Part shown: one piece after another, positions 6,645 through 15,412 of the stretch
Position numbering within the stretch: position 1 is the first letter of the stretch
How the letters are laid out: the number at the start of each line of letters is the position of its first letter
Source of the DNA: Syntrophomonas sp. UBA4922
GTDB taxonomy: Bacteria > Bacillota > Syntrophomonadia > Syntrophomonadales > Syntrophomonadaceae
Length of the DNA: 24,630 nucleotides
Assembly: GCA_002398825.1 (NCBI GenBank)
Contig: DHBS01000038.1
Location: forward strand, 1 to 24,630
Direction of reading: 5' to 3'
Translations under genes and position numbers: made by a program
Notes under the pieces: generated by a model
Databases searched by the model: none
What the model was told of the DNA's origin: nothing
Seen by the model: the letters and a program-made list of their open reading frames with translations, nothing else

Positions 6645-9600
6645 TTGTCGATTTTAAGAATAGCAATTAACCGCAGGCGTATGCAAAAGAGCAATATGGT
6701 CATCATGCTACTGCCTGCTGTGGTGTTACTGTTTACCATAATTTTTTCCCCGACTGCCTGGGCAGGGGGGATTGGAGATGTAGTCACCGAAGTCGCCAAA
6801 GCCAATTTCTCCTCAGTGGAATTTGATTTCGGCAATGAACAGATGACTGGATTGGGGATAAAAATGCACGCTGGTTATGGAGATTATGGCAATGGTTATG
6901 GCGGGGTAACGGTACTGGGGCCGACTGACGCTGCCGGGATGCAAGCTATGCTGAGTTATATTGACGGGGAAGCCAACCATACCAGCATTCAAACTAAAAA
7001 GATGAAGGGTTGCGAAGTGCGGGAATATACGATGTCTAATGGCGCAGGGGTAGGAGTAATACTGCCGGACTATTTCGTCACCGTAGAAATTTATGAAACC
7101 GGCAACGGCGCAGCAGATATTCAAACTGCATTGAAGATTGCCCAGCAAACCCTGGATGGACTCGAACGTGCCGGCCTTTTAAGTCAGGCAGCGCCTGATA
7201 TCGAGTCCTCAGCACCCGAGGTAGAGGAAAAAACGGACACCGCTACAGTCGGGGGAAACGTTGTTACAGGAACCCCGCTGGATGAACCTGCCAAGATATC
7301 TGACACTATGAACATAGCCGGGGTGGGCAATGGCCCGACAGCTCCGACTACTTTCAGCATTAATGTTCCGCATCTCTTGACTTACGTATCGACTTATCAC
7401 TGGAATAATGCCCGAGGGGCAGAGCCTGGTACTATTGCATTACGTGACAACAAAGGAAAAGTATATGGCCCCTGGCAGGTTACCACCCGCCCGGGTCAGG
7501 GAGGAGTTCCGAATGCTTACTGGGATGTGTATCCCAATATTGTTTTGCCGGCGGGCACTTATACGGTAATCGACTCTGACCCGTCTACCTGGTCGCAGAA
7601 TAAGGATTCCGGAGGACGGGGCATGGGAGAGGTAAAAGCCACGCCCCATTTCCAGGTAAGCAGCGGTTCGGTCAATGATTTGGAAAAAGACAGTGCGGGG
7701 AAATTGCCCGGCGGCAGCGCATGGAGCGAAAGTCCGGCAGGCGTTGGTGCGGTAGGCAACATTCCCGGCCCCTCCAATGCTACTGAGGCAGTGGTCGGGG
7801 TTGCCGTGCCTGGTTTAATCGCCACCGGCTTAGGGGCACTGGCCGGGTTGGGAGGAGGCGGTGGAGGGCTTGTGCCTCCGACAACAGGAACCCCGGTCTA
7901 TCCAACTGGAGGGGGAACACTGCCCGGGGCAGGTGGAGCGTCTGCTGGAACGGGTTCCGGGGCAGCCGGAATGGCCCAGGCAACGAACCAGATAGGTCGC
8001 AGAAGGACGGAGGAAGTATATGCGCCGATAAATGCAGCCGGACACAGTTTAAAGCCGGAACCTGATGTTCCTGCGGATAATACAAAGGATGAGGTTTTAA
8101 TTAATAGTCAGGATATACCGGTAAGTCCGCCGGCAGGGAATATACCCGGAGACGGAAGGAGTATAAGCACTGCTGAAGCCGGTATATTCGTACAGCCTGA
8201 ATCGGGGACGGTAACCGGAGTCTCGCCCGGTGGAGGGATTATAATCGATACCGGGGTACTGCATCAGGAAGCTATTTATACCGGCGCAAAAGGTTCCCCG
8301 GAGCAACCGGATATGATGGTGTCCGCCAGCGGAGAACCAGCCGTAGATATACCATCCGGAACAACTTTAAGCGGGGCAACCGCTGGCGAAGCTGGGCTAA
8401 TTAAGCCGGATGCCGGCAGGGCGGCGGAACAGCCGGACAGCGGGATACGAATTGATGTGAGTGAACTGGAAGCTTCGGTGGCAGACCAAGCAGCCGGGCC
8501 GGGAGATTTATCCAGCCCTGATGCCGAAGCAGCCGCACCCGGAGAGGAAAGGACTTTTAATCAGGACGGTTATAATGCCCAAGGCTTTGATAAAGATGGT
8601 TTTGACCGGGAAGGCTTCAATGCGCAAGGCTTTGACCGGCAAGGCTATAACAGAGAAGGCTTCGACCAGGCCGGGTTTGACAGAGAAGGATTTGATAAAG
8701 CCGGATTCGACGTTCAAGGCTTTGATAGGGATGGATTCAACCAGACCGGCTTCGATCAGGAAGGATTCAACCGCGCAGGTTTCGACCAAGCCGGATTTGA
8801 CCGGGAGGGCTATAACAGAGAAGGCTTCGACCAGGCGGGTTTTGACCGCGAAGGCTTTGATAAAAACGGATTCGACGTTCAAGGCTTTGATAGGGATGGA
8901 TTCAACCAGACCGGCTTCGATCAGGAAGGATTCAGCCGCGCAGGTTTCGACCAAGCCGGTTTTGACCGGGAGGGCTTTAATAAAGAAGGCTTCGACCAAG
9001 CCGGTTTTGACCGCGAAGGCTTTGATAAAAACGGATTCGACGTTCAAGGCTTTGATAAGGAAGGCTTTAATAAGGCCGGATTTGACCAGGATGGATTTAA
9101 CCGCCAGGGCTTTGACAAAGCGGGGTTTGATAAGGAAGGGTTTAATAAAGAAGGCTTTGATGCCAAGGGCTTCGATAAGGAAGGTTTCGATAAAGCCGGA
9201 TTCGATGCCGAAGGCTTCAACCGCGAAGGATTTGACAAGAGCGGCTTTGACCGGGAAGGGTATAATAAGGCCGGACTCGATGCAGCAGGATACGATAGAG
9301 ACGGCTTCAATAAAGCCGGATTTGATAAAGATGGTTATGGACGGAACGGTTTTGACAAAAACGGTTACGACCGTGAAGGCTATGATGCCAACGGCTATAA
9401 TGCCAAAGGGTACAACCGCAGCGGTTATGACGCCAAAGGCTACAACGCCCAAGGCTATGACAAGGAAGGGTTTGATAAAGCCGGTTATGACCTGGAGGGC
9501 TATGGCCGCAACGGCTTAAACAAACAAGGCTATGACCGGGCCGGTTTCGACAAAGATGGTTATGACCGAGAAGGCTATAACCGGGAAGGCTTTGATAGAG

Positions 9601-12287
9601 AGGGCCGGCAGAGAGACGGCTCTGACGAGTATGGCTACGGCAAAGACGGATTTAACGAGAACGGTTTTGACCAAGACGGCTACGACCGGGAAGGTTTCAA
9701 CTATGAAGGCTACAACCGCAGCGGTTACGATCCCTGGGGCTATGATAAACAGGGCTATGGAAAGGACGGCTATCACTGGAGCGGCTACAACGCCGACGGC
9801 TACAACCGCAGCGGGCGGCATTGGACGGAAAATCCGTACGAAGGCGACAGTCCCTTTAATGTAATCACAGGGTCAGCCAACCCGTTTGCCGAGGATAGAG
9901 ACGTAATAGCGAGTGTTGAAGTAACGATGGACGCGAACGGGAATATTACCGGAGGAAAAAATCTGGCCGATAGCTGGAAACCGACCAAACCGCCTTTGGG
10001 AGAACCGTATCCAAAAACGGCGGAAAAATACGGGCCCAAACCCTGGGACGATGAAATACCGGCACCGCAACCGGAACCCCCGGCGATTCCTAAAACGGAA
10101 GATACCGGCGTCATTGGCCCGGAAGATCCCATGAATACCTTGAAAAATCATGAAGTGGGAGAAGGAAGAGAAATAGCGCCCGAGGGTCAGCCCAGCAGCA
10201 GCCCAATCCCGGAAGAAGATATCCCCAAGAGTGACTGGCCGGGGACTGAACCCGAGGAAAGGTTCCCCGGGGATCAAATCCCGGAAACACAGCCGGGCAA
10301 TACTTTCGATTATACGGATCCGGAAACGGGGGCCACTTCAACCTATGAGTACGAACCCGGCTACACCGGACCCAGACATGGAGAAAGGCAGATACTGGTG
10401 GGCCAGGGTGACGGGCAAAGCTATGAAATCGAATATAATGCGGTCGAAGGCAAATGGGTCAATACCGAGTCGGGCAATGAATTTAATCCAGACCGATTCG
10501 AAGCATGGCAGAATGATGTGGCGGAGGATAAACGCCGGGCGGCAATAGATCTGGAAAAGATGGCGAACCGTCAGGATGCCAATAGCAAAGCGATTGATGA
10601 TAACCTGGCTACCTGGAAGAACCTGGAGCAAATGCAGAAGGCAGTTGATAATCACAACATAGGCGAACCAGGCGGTCCGGGGGATATCGACCGGGCTATC
10701 CAGGAGTTAAAAAATGATATGCTGGCCGGCAGAGAAGTTGACAAAGACAGAATGGAGCAGCTGAAGAAAATCATCGGCAACCGTATCGAAGGAAAAACCA
10801 CCGGGGACTCGGGATTACGTAAAGAGGAAGGCTGGGTAGATACCCTTGGTTATGCTTTGGAAGCCAATCTGGCCACCGCCAAGGAGGTAGTGACCGGAGA
10901 AAAGGCGGATGGCAGCATATCGTGGAAGGGAATGGCAGCCCGGATTATGATAACAACTGCTACCGGCGGATTTGCCGGTAAGGTCATAGACGGCGGCTTA
11001 ACAGTAGCCGAAGCATTGTCCCGGATCAAGGACTCGGTAGATAAGGGAGAATCAGATTTTAGAGCAGTTAGCAAAGCCATCGGGCTGGTAGTTTTGGGTG
11101 AGCAAGCCGGTTGGGCGATAGGCAAAGGCGGCAGTGCTCTAAATAAAGAAATGCTGGAGAGATTTCCCGCTTTTACTAATAAAGCGGCGGATTTTATTGA
11201 AAAGGCAGTGCTTAAGGGCAGTGCACTGAACCAGCAACTGAGCCGTAAGCTTGGCTTTATCAGTAAAGAATCAGCTGAATCAGCTTTGGATAAGATCAAT
11301 AAACGCCTGGTGGAGATCGGCGGTGACCAGGCCGGAGAGAAATTTATGAAGCAGGCAGCAGGAAAGCAAGGAGCTGCAGCGGGAGGGAAAGCTGCAGCAA
11401 AAAGCAGTGAGGCTGCCGCCCGAACGGCTCAAGTGGCTAAACCTGCAGGCAAGCCGTCACTGAAGACGGTATCAGCTGAAACACCTGGTTTAAAAATCGA
11501 CAACAGCAGTTTTAAAGAAGCGGGCCTTCCCCCTGATTTAAGAGGGATGCCGGCTCGTGACCAGAAATCTATCCAGGCGGTCTGTGATAAATATGGGGTG
11601 AAAGCTCATATGAGGCCTACCAATCCTGAGTCAAGCGCTTGGCTGCAAAGCGGCCGAGCTCATCCCAAACCGGAGATGCTGAAGGCCAAAACCATAAACC
11701 AGCTGGATGTTGAGCTGGGATATCCCAAGGAGAATATCGGCACAGTAGGCTGCAGGAAACCTGATCCGCTGCCGGCATCGAAACCAGCCAATATGCCAGA
11801 CGCGCATTGGAACAGCCTGCAAAAGCGCCATAGCCAGAGAATGACCGAATATACCGACCAGATAGCGAAATTAAAACACCTGGAAAAAGAGGGCAAAATC
11901 GTTTGGGATCAGAAAACCGGAATCATCTACAATAAGCAGACTATGAAGCCCTATTGCGGAGATCATGATACTTTTGCCATTGTTGATGCGGCCAGCGGCA
12001 AGCCGGTCTCGCCCCGAATGAATGAGCAGATCAACCGAGAATTCCAGTCTCTGGGGGCTACTCAGCATAATGAACACGTGGGCTGGGATTATTCAGGACT
12101 ATCAGATAAAGTTCCCGACGGTTCGATTCCCGGAGCCCAATCACCGCGTGAAATAGCAGAAGCTATCGATAGAAAGATTTTAAGCGGTCATGGGGAAGGC
12201 GGAGAGGCTTTAAACACCTATGATCCGCTGCGAGGAGAAAAGGGCGGTTGGACTACTAACTGGTGGGAAGGGGGAGTCAGAGAATGA
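6645..12287 (+). CDS. giant secreted repeat protein with predicted nucleotidyl-cyclase-like toxin C-terminus (1880 aa)
   Basis: TTG 6645 is the likely start: AGGGGGAG lies 6 bases before it. The N-terminus is an Arg-rich signal peptide with cleavage expected after AWA (residue 40). Then come a small alpha/beta domain (to ~190), a beta domain with the TYHWNN, GPWQV and AYWDV motifs (235-340), a Gly/Ala hydrophobic segment (383-405), disordered Pro/Gly sequence, 84 pentapeptide repeats (638-1057), a Pro-rich linker and a helical Ala/Lys-rich region (about 1300-1620). The last ~258 residues match the order of edema factor/CyaA/ExoY cyclases: MRPTNP (R1657), K1675 and K1682 seven residues apart (as K346/K353 of edema factor), D1773-H-D1775 within GDHDTFAI, and QH1808 near GW. 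Spacings are shorter than in those toxins and the family's last Asn is not obvious. I infer a polymorphic toxin, probably delivered to other cells. The cyclase assignment is motif-based; the general toxin reading also rests on the overlapping downstream gene. Confidence 0.85.
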   Translation: MSILRIAINRRRMQKSNMVIMLLPAVVLLFTIIFSPTAWAGGIGDVVTEVAKANFSSVEFDFGNEQMTGLGIKMHAGYGDYGNGYGGVTVLGPTDAAGMQAMLSYIDGEANHTSIQTKKMKGCEVREYTMSNGAGVGVILPDYFVTVEIYETGNGAADIQTALKIAQQTLDGLERAGLLSQAAPDIESSAPEVEEKTDTATVGGNVVTGTPLDEPAKISDTMNIAGVGNGPTAPTTFSINVPHLLTYVSTYHWNNARGAEPGTIALRDNKGKVYGPWQVTTRPGQGGVPNAYWDVYPNIVLPAGTYTVIDSDPSTWSQNKDSGGRGMGEVKATPHFQVSSGSVNDLEKDSAGKLPGGSAWSESPAGVGAVGNIPGPSNATEAVVGVAVPGLIATGLGALAGLGGGGGGLVPPTTGTPVYPTGGGTLPGAGGASAGTGSGAAGMAQATNQIGRRRTEEVYAPINAAGHSLKPEPDVPADNTKDEVLINSQDIPVSPPAGNIPGDGRSISTAEAGIFVQPESGTVTGVSPGGGIIIDTGVLHQEAIYTGAKGSPEQPDMMVSASGEPAVDIPSGTTLSGATAGEAGLIKPDAGRAAEQPDSGIRIDVSELEASVADQAAGPGDLSSPDAEAAAPGEERTFNQDGYNAQGFDKDGFDREGFNAQGFDRQGYNREGFDQAGFDREGFDKAGFDVQGFDRDGFNQTGFDQEGFNRAGFDQAGFDREGYNREGFDQAGFDREGFDKNGFDVQGFDRDGFNQTGFDQEGFSRAGFDQAGFDREGFNKEGFDQAGFDREGFDKNGFDVQGFDKEGFNKAGFDQDGFNRQGFDKAGFDKEGFNKEGFDAKGFDKEGFDKAGFDAEGFNREGFDKSGFDREGYNKAGLDAAGYDRDGFNKAGFDKDGYGRNGFDKNGYDREGYDANGYNAKGYNRSGYDAKGYNAQGYDKEGFDKAGYDLEGYGRNGLNKQGYDRAGFDKDGYDREGYNREGFDREGRQRDGSDEYGYGKDGFNENGFDQDGYDREGFNYEGYNRSGYDPWGYDKQGYGKDGYHWSGYNADGYNRSGRHWTENPYEGDSPFNVITGSANPFAEDRDVIASVEVTMDANGNITGGKNLADSWKPTKPPLGEPYPKTAEKYGPKPWDDEIPAPQPEPPAIPKTEDTGVIGPEDPMNTLKNHEVGEGREIAPEGQPSSSPIPEEDIPKSDWPGTEPEERFPGDQIPETQPGNTFDYTDPETGATSTYEYEPGYTGPRHGERQILVGQGDGQSYEIEYNAVEGKWVNTESGNEFNPDRFEAWQNDVAEDKRRAAIDLEKMANRQDANSKAIDDNLATWKNLEQMQKAVDNHNIGEPGGPGDIDRAIQELKNDMLAGREVDKDRMEQLKKIIGNRIEGKTTGDSGLRKEEGWVDTLGYALEANLATAKEVVTGEKADGSISWKGMAARIMITTATGGFAGKVIDGGLTVAEALSRIKDSVDKGESDFRAVSKAIGLVVLGEQAGWAIGKGGSALNKEMLERFPAFTNKAADFIEKAVLKGSALNQQLSRKLGFISKESAESALDKINKRLVEIGGDQAGEKFMKQAAGKQGAAAGGKAAAKSSEAAARTAQVAKPAGKPSLKTVSAETPGLKIDNSSFKEAGLPPDLRGMPARDQKSIQAVCDKYGVKAHMRPTNPESSAWLQSGRAHPKPEMLKAKTINQLDVELGYPKENIGTVGCRKPDPLPASKPANMPDAHWNSLQKRHSQRMTEYTDQIAKLKHLEKEGKIVWDQKTGIIYNKQTMKPYCGDHDTFAIVDAASGKPVSPRMNEQINREFQSLGATQHNEHVGWDYSGLSDKVPDGSIPGAQSPREIAEAIDRKILSGHGEGGEALNTYDPLRGEKGGWTTNWWEGGVRE
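8556..9815 (+). repeat. 84 tandem 15-bp units encoding [F/Y][D/N]xxG pentapeptides
   Basis: From TTT at 8556 to GGG at 9815 the coding sequence is an unbroken run of 84 five-residue units such as FDREG, FDQAG, FNKEG, YNRSG. The fifth residue is always Gly; the first is Phe in 44 of the first 47 units and mostly Tyr (24 of 37) in the rest. Position 2 is nearly always Asp or Asn and positions 3-4 are mostly Lys, Arg, Gln, Glu or Ala. Because the unit is a multiple of three and lacks stops in other frames, long false reading frames appear in several frames of both strands. The array is not of the Pentapeptide_4 A[D/N]LxX type. The role may be a spacer or stalk; the D-x-D-G spacing could bind a metal. 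Confidence 0.95.
8646..8975 (+). repeat. 165-bp higher-order duplication inside the pentapeptide array
   Basis: Units 7-17 (8646-8810) and 18-28 (8811-8975) are two copies of the same 11-unit, 165-bp block. They differ by few bases, for example FDKAG/FDKNG and FNRAG/FSRAG. A partial third copy (five units) continues to 9050 with FNKEG in place of YNREG. This shows recent segmental expansion by unequal exchange or slippage, on top of the older 15-bp repeats. Confidence 0.9.
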
Positions 12288-13078
12288 ACATCATGAATGC
12301 TCGGGAAAGAAAAGAATTTCTACAGAAATACTTTATCAAACTGGAAAAATGGCGGGAGTATGATCTGGTCCTGTTGCAGAATGGAAACGGAGAAGCCATG
12401 GCGGCGGAAGCTAAAATGGAAGAACTGCAGGTGCAACTGGCAAAAATGAGGGATGAATATGAACAGTGGCTGCCGGTAGTGCCTCTGTCCCGCTGCCCGT
12501 TCAGCGGTGAAGCAGTTGATTATTGCATAGATCTGCTTGGTTTGGATGGTTTGTGGTGGAATTATGATGCTCCGGTAAGGCGGACGGAAGACCTTCCTCC
12601 CACCTATTTTGCTCTGGATGGAGCGGTGACTCTCCAAGGCAGTATTGATGCAGCCCCGTTTTTATGCAAACCTGGCGCCGGAGTCCCAGGGGTTCTGCCG
12701 CGGTTATTGAACCAGGAAGAAATACAGGCAGTTATTTCTTCATTTCCGATCGGCGATCATCAGGGTTATGCTATATTCTACTTTGCCGAAGATGCACCGG
12801 CTGATATGGTCAGGGTCAACACCTGGGGCACCCGTCTATATACTTTTTCAGATCAGGAGAATATAGTCCGCTGGGGTGAATTTGACTTAAATATAAATGA
12901 TTATGATTTTGAACTGGGTAAATGGATCGAGGCAGGCAAGCTGCACTGGATAAAACCCGGGGATGAATCACTTACTTTAGTTTCATCCGCCGAAGATTGC
13001 CCCTATATCGGACTTAAGGGTAATCGAGAATTGCAGCGCATCGAACGCGGAGAAGTTTGGAGCGGAGATAGTTATTGA
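12284..13078 (+). CDS. candidate immunity protein for the upstream toxin (264 aa)
   Basis: The ATG at 12284 overlaps the toxin stop as ATGA (12284-12287), with GGGAAGGGGGAG upstream, a coupling typical of toxin/immunity pairs. The protein is soluble and acidic, without signal peptide or membrane helix. A charged coiled-coil-like N-terminus (roughly residues 15-65) is followed by RCPFSGE, LDGLWWNYDAP, an ALDGAV segment, and FPIGDHQGYAIFYFAED in a mixed alpha/beta C-terminal part. I recognise no named family. The immunity role is inferred from overlap, cytoplasmic character and position. Confidence 0.85.
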   Translation: MNIMNARERKEFLQKYFIKLEKWREYDLVLLQNGNGEAMAAEAKMEELQVQLAKMRDEYEQWLPVVPLSRCPFSGEAVDYCIDLLGLDGLWWNYDAPVRRTEDLPPTYFALDGAVTLQGSIDAAPFLCKPGAGVPGVLPRLLNQEEIQAVISSFPIGDHQGYAIFYFAEDAPADMVRVNTWGTRLYTFSDQENIVRWGEFDLNINDYDFELGKWIEAGKLHWIKPGDESLTLVSSAEDCPYIGLKGNRELQRIERGEVWSGDSY

Positions 13079-13113
13079 GTCATTGTTGGAAGTCTAATAA
13101 GGAGGGATTGAAA

Positions 13114-14244
13114 ATGAATATGGAAAAGCCCGGTAGCATCGAGGTTTTCAAGCTGGCACCGCCGGATATCGACCATCTCTTCAGGCGCTCCGGTCTGAAC
13201 GGGAACAAATTATCACCATTTCAATATAACGCGGAACAGGCTGCAGTCAGCAGCCCATCCGAATTTTTTAAAGCCCTGGCCCAGAGTCCCAAACTCAATC
13301 AAATGGCCAGATGCGTACTGGAACCGGGTCTAAAAATTGAATTTAACCGCGGCGGGGGAGGTACTGCTGATGAAAAGTATTATCTCCTGCTATCTGACGA
13401 TTATAAAACGATGGCAGCACAGTTTGTAAATTCAGAAGGTGATTTACTGATTTTGCTCTTTGACGATTTTGATGCTTATCTGGAATGGTGGTTACAAATA
13501 TATGCTTCAACAGGTATTGGCAGTTATCAGGCAGTATTCCCTGAAGTTATGGAAACAGAAGTACTTATCTGTGCCCTGCACTGTATTGATATCTATCGCC
13601 GTTCCTACATGGAAAGTATGCTGGATTACAGCGGCAATTTGAATTTATCCCTGGCTACTTCCGATTATGTGGAACTTTTGAAGCGGGCCTTAGCCAGCCA
13701 GGATAAACGGTGGCTCTTGCCCACAGTGTTTGAACTTACTCCCGGGCTTAAAAATAGTACGATTGCATTGAAACCGGAACATATCAAGCAGATTGAGGAG
13801 CTGGGTTTTCTAAGCAATAACGAGAATGTATTAACTTTGGGAGAACGTTCCCGCATTATGGGAACCGAATTTATAACCGGTTGGATGGGAGCTGCAGGCT
13901 TTCAGGCTACCGCTTTGATTGGCGGGGAAGAACGCAGCCTCTCCCGGGTATTCATGGCGACAACCGCCTTTACTAATCATCTTTGCTCTTTTGAAAACGA
14001 GGCGCAAGGTAATACGTGTTTTCGCCACCAAGCCCTTAACGCCGGGGAACTTAAACAAACCCTGGGCCAATGGATGGAATCCTTGCTGAAAGCTGTCAAC
14101 CGGCAAGCTGCGGCCAAAATGGTTGGGCCTGACTCGGCACCAACAACTGTAAATGCCGGATCTAAAATGAAATTCTGCGGCCAGTGCGGCGCTGAGCTCA
14201 GCGCCGGCAAAAAATTCTGCACCAGTTGCGGAACGGCTGTTTAA
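13114..14244 (+). CDS. cytoplasmic protein with C-terminal zinc ribbon (376 aa)
   Basis: ATG 13114 is preceded by AAGGAGGGA at 13098-13106, so it is preferred over the in-frame ATG at 13075 that overlaps the previous gene. The main body is soluble, about 330 residues, with an acidic mixed fold (KYYLLLSDDYKTMAAQF, LLILLFDDFDAYLEWWL). It ends in a four-Cys zinc ribbon FCGQCG-x8-FCTSCG. The same kind of ribbon opens the next gene and the last gene of the operon. I do not recognise the main domain. It may be a partner or chaperone of the exported toxin, but nothing in the sequence proves that. Confidence 0.85.
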   Translation: MNMEKPGSIEVFKLAPPDIDHLFRRSGLNGNKLSPFQYNAEQAAVSSPSEFFKALAQSPKLNQMARCVLEPGLKIEFNRGGGGTADEKYYLLLSDDYKTMAAQFVNSEGDLLILLFDDFDAYLEWWLQIYASTGIGSYQAVFPEVMETEVLICALHCIDIYRRSYMESMLDYSGNLNLSLATSDYVELLKRALASQDKRWLLPTVFELTPGLKNSTIALKPEHIKQIEELGFLSNNENVLTLGERSRIMGTEFITGWMGAAGFQATALIGGEERSLSRVFMATTAFTNHLCSFENEAQGNTCFRHQALNAGELKQTLGQWMESLLKAVNRQAAAKMVGPDSAPTTVNAGSKMKFCGQCGAELSAGKKFCTSCGTAV

Positions 14245-14257
14245 AAAGGAGTGAGTT

Positions 14258-15379
14258 ATGGTGAGCGACCTGAATTTCTGCCCGGATTGCGGAGCAAAAA
14301 TAGCACCGGAAGACCGGTTTTGCGGTGAATGTGGATTTGACATCAGTACTTTGGAAGCTCCGTCCCATGATGATGCAGCCGCGAGTCATTCGCAGCAGGC
14401 TGCGGCGCCCATTGAACCGGTACAATTGGCCGCTCCGCCACCCCGCCCTGCCCAGCCCGCCAATCAGGTCGGGACAGCGCCTGTTCCACCGCCCCGGCCT
14501 TCTGCAGACACGATACGCCCTGATCCGCTGCAGCATACGGGAATGGGCAATACCAACGCTCTGGGCCGCGGCAGTTCAGGCAGCAAAGGCGGCTTGATCA
14601 TCATACTGGCCGTGCTGGTGCTTGCGCTGGGAGGCGGACTTATTTTCTGGCTGGCCTCCCGGGGTGAAGATCCGGGGAAAGCCGCCCCGCCGACGGCCGC
14701 TCAGCAAAAAGGGGCGAGGCCGGATGAAACCCAGCCGGCTGCGCCAGCACCGACAGTAGCAGAGCCGGCAACGGCCCAAGCTGATCTGACCCGGGCAGCC
14801 ACTTATCTGTCCAACCCTGGATTGAAATGCACCGCATTTGTCAATTATCCGGACGGAACCGCGGGGATTGTGGAACGCACCAGCGCTCTGGTGGTTCCTG
14901 CCGAGGCGGTGCGGGTCAGTGAAGTGGAAACCGGGGTGGAGCAGGGGGAAGCATTCGGATATGGGTTCCACTATGTTGAAAGAGCAGACGGCACCTATTA
15001 TATATTGGATGAAGCCCCGTATCAAATTTACCCGGTGCTGAAAAATGATCTGAGCGTGGGGCGGACCTGGGATTATCAGGATGAGTTCGGCAAGGTTGTC
15101 TGGACGGTGATCGATATGGGCGTGGACCTTAACCTTGGATTTGCTGTTTTTAAGGACTGTCTCCTGGTAAAAGAAGACAATCAGGCAGTACAGTATCAGT
15201 CGATCAGTTATTATGCGCCGGGCCGGGGCATTGTTCTGGTCACGGGTCCGGGCGGCTCCACCGAGTATTACAAACTGACAGCAATTACGCATATAGATTT
15301 GACTCAGGCAGCCGATACAGTAATAAAATGGTCCCCCAACTATAAGGACATTAATGACGACCGCACCCAGAGTTATTGA
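14258..15379 (+). CDS. zinc-ribbon, single-TM protein with extracytoplasmic domain (373 aa)
   Basis: The N-terminus is a double CxxC zinc ribbon (FCPDCG, then FCGECG; residues 8-26). A long Pro/Ala-rich linker (35-105), one membrane helix GGLIIILAVLVLALGGGLIF (111-130, ending WLAS) and a second Ala/Pro linker follow. The C-terminal ~190 residues are a beta-rich domain, expected outside the membrane (zinc ribbon inside, no signal peptide). It carries a GRTWDYQDEFGKVVWTVID segment and YYAPGRGIVLV, a pattern common in Firmicute cell-surface proteins of unknown function. The RBS AAAAGGAG lies before ATG 14258, and the gene starts 13 bases after its neighbour. It could link a cytoplasmic ribbon complex to the cell surface. 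Confidence 0.85.
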   Translation: MVSDLNFCPDCGAKIAPEDRFCGECGFDISTLEAPSHDDAAASHSQQAAAPIEPVQLAAPPPRPAQPANQVGTAPVPPPRPSADTIRPDPLQHTGMGNTNALGRGSSGSKGGLIIILAVLVLALGGGLIFWLASRGEDPGKAAPPTAAQQKGARPDETQPAAPAPTVAEPATAQADLTRAATYLSNPGLKCTAFVNYPDGTAGIVERTSALVVPAEAVRVSEVETGVEQGEAFGYGFHYVERADGTYYILDEAPYQIYPVLKNDLSVGRTWDYQDEFGKVVWTVIDMGVDLNLGFAVFKDCLLVKEDNQAVQYQSISYYAPGRGIVLVTGPGGSTEYYKLTAITHIDLTQAADTVIKWSPNYKDINDDRTQSY

Positions 15380-15412
15380 ACCGGGTCAATCAGTGAAAAA
15401 GAGGGGCTTAAT

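Noticed and set aside
8556..9815. CRISPR array or other spaced direct repeats
   Set aside because: The units are contiguous, in frame and coding, with no unique spacers and no cas genes.
8461..9864. Long reading frames in other frames and on the minus strand across the repeat array (for example about 350 codons in a second plus frame, about 310 on the minus strand)
   Set aside because: They are a by-product of a 15-bp unit without stops in other frames. They have no ribosome binding site, and only the main frame extends to both sides with domain-like sequence.
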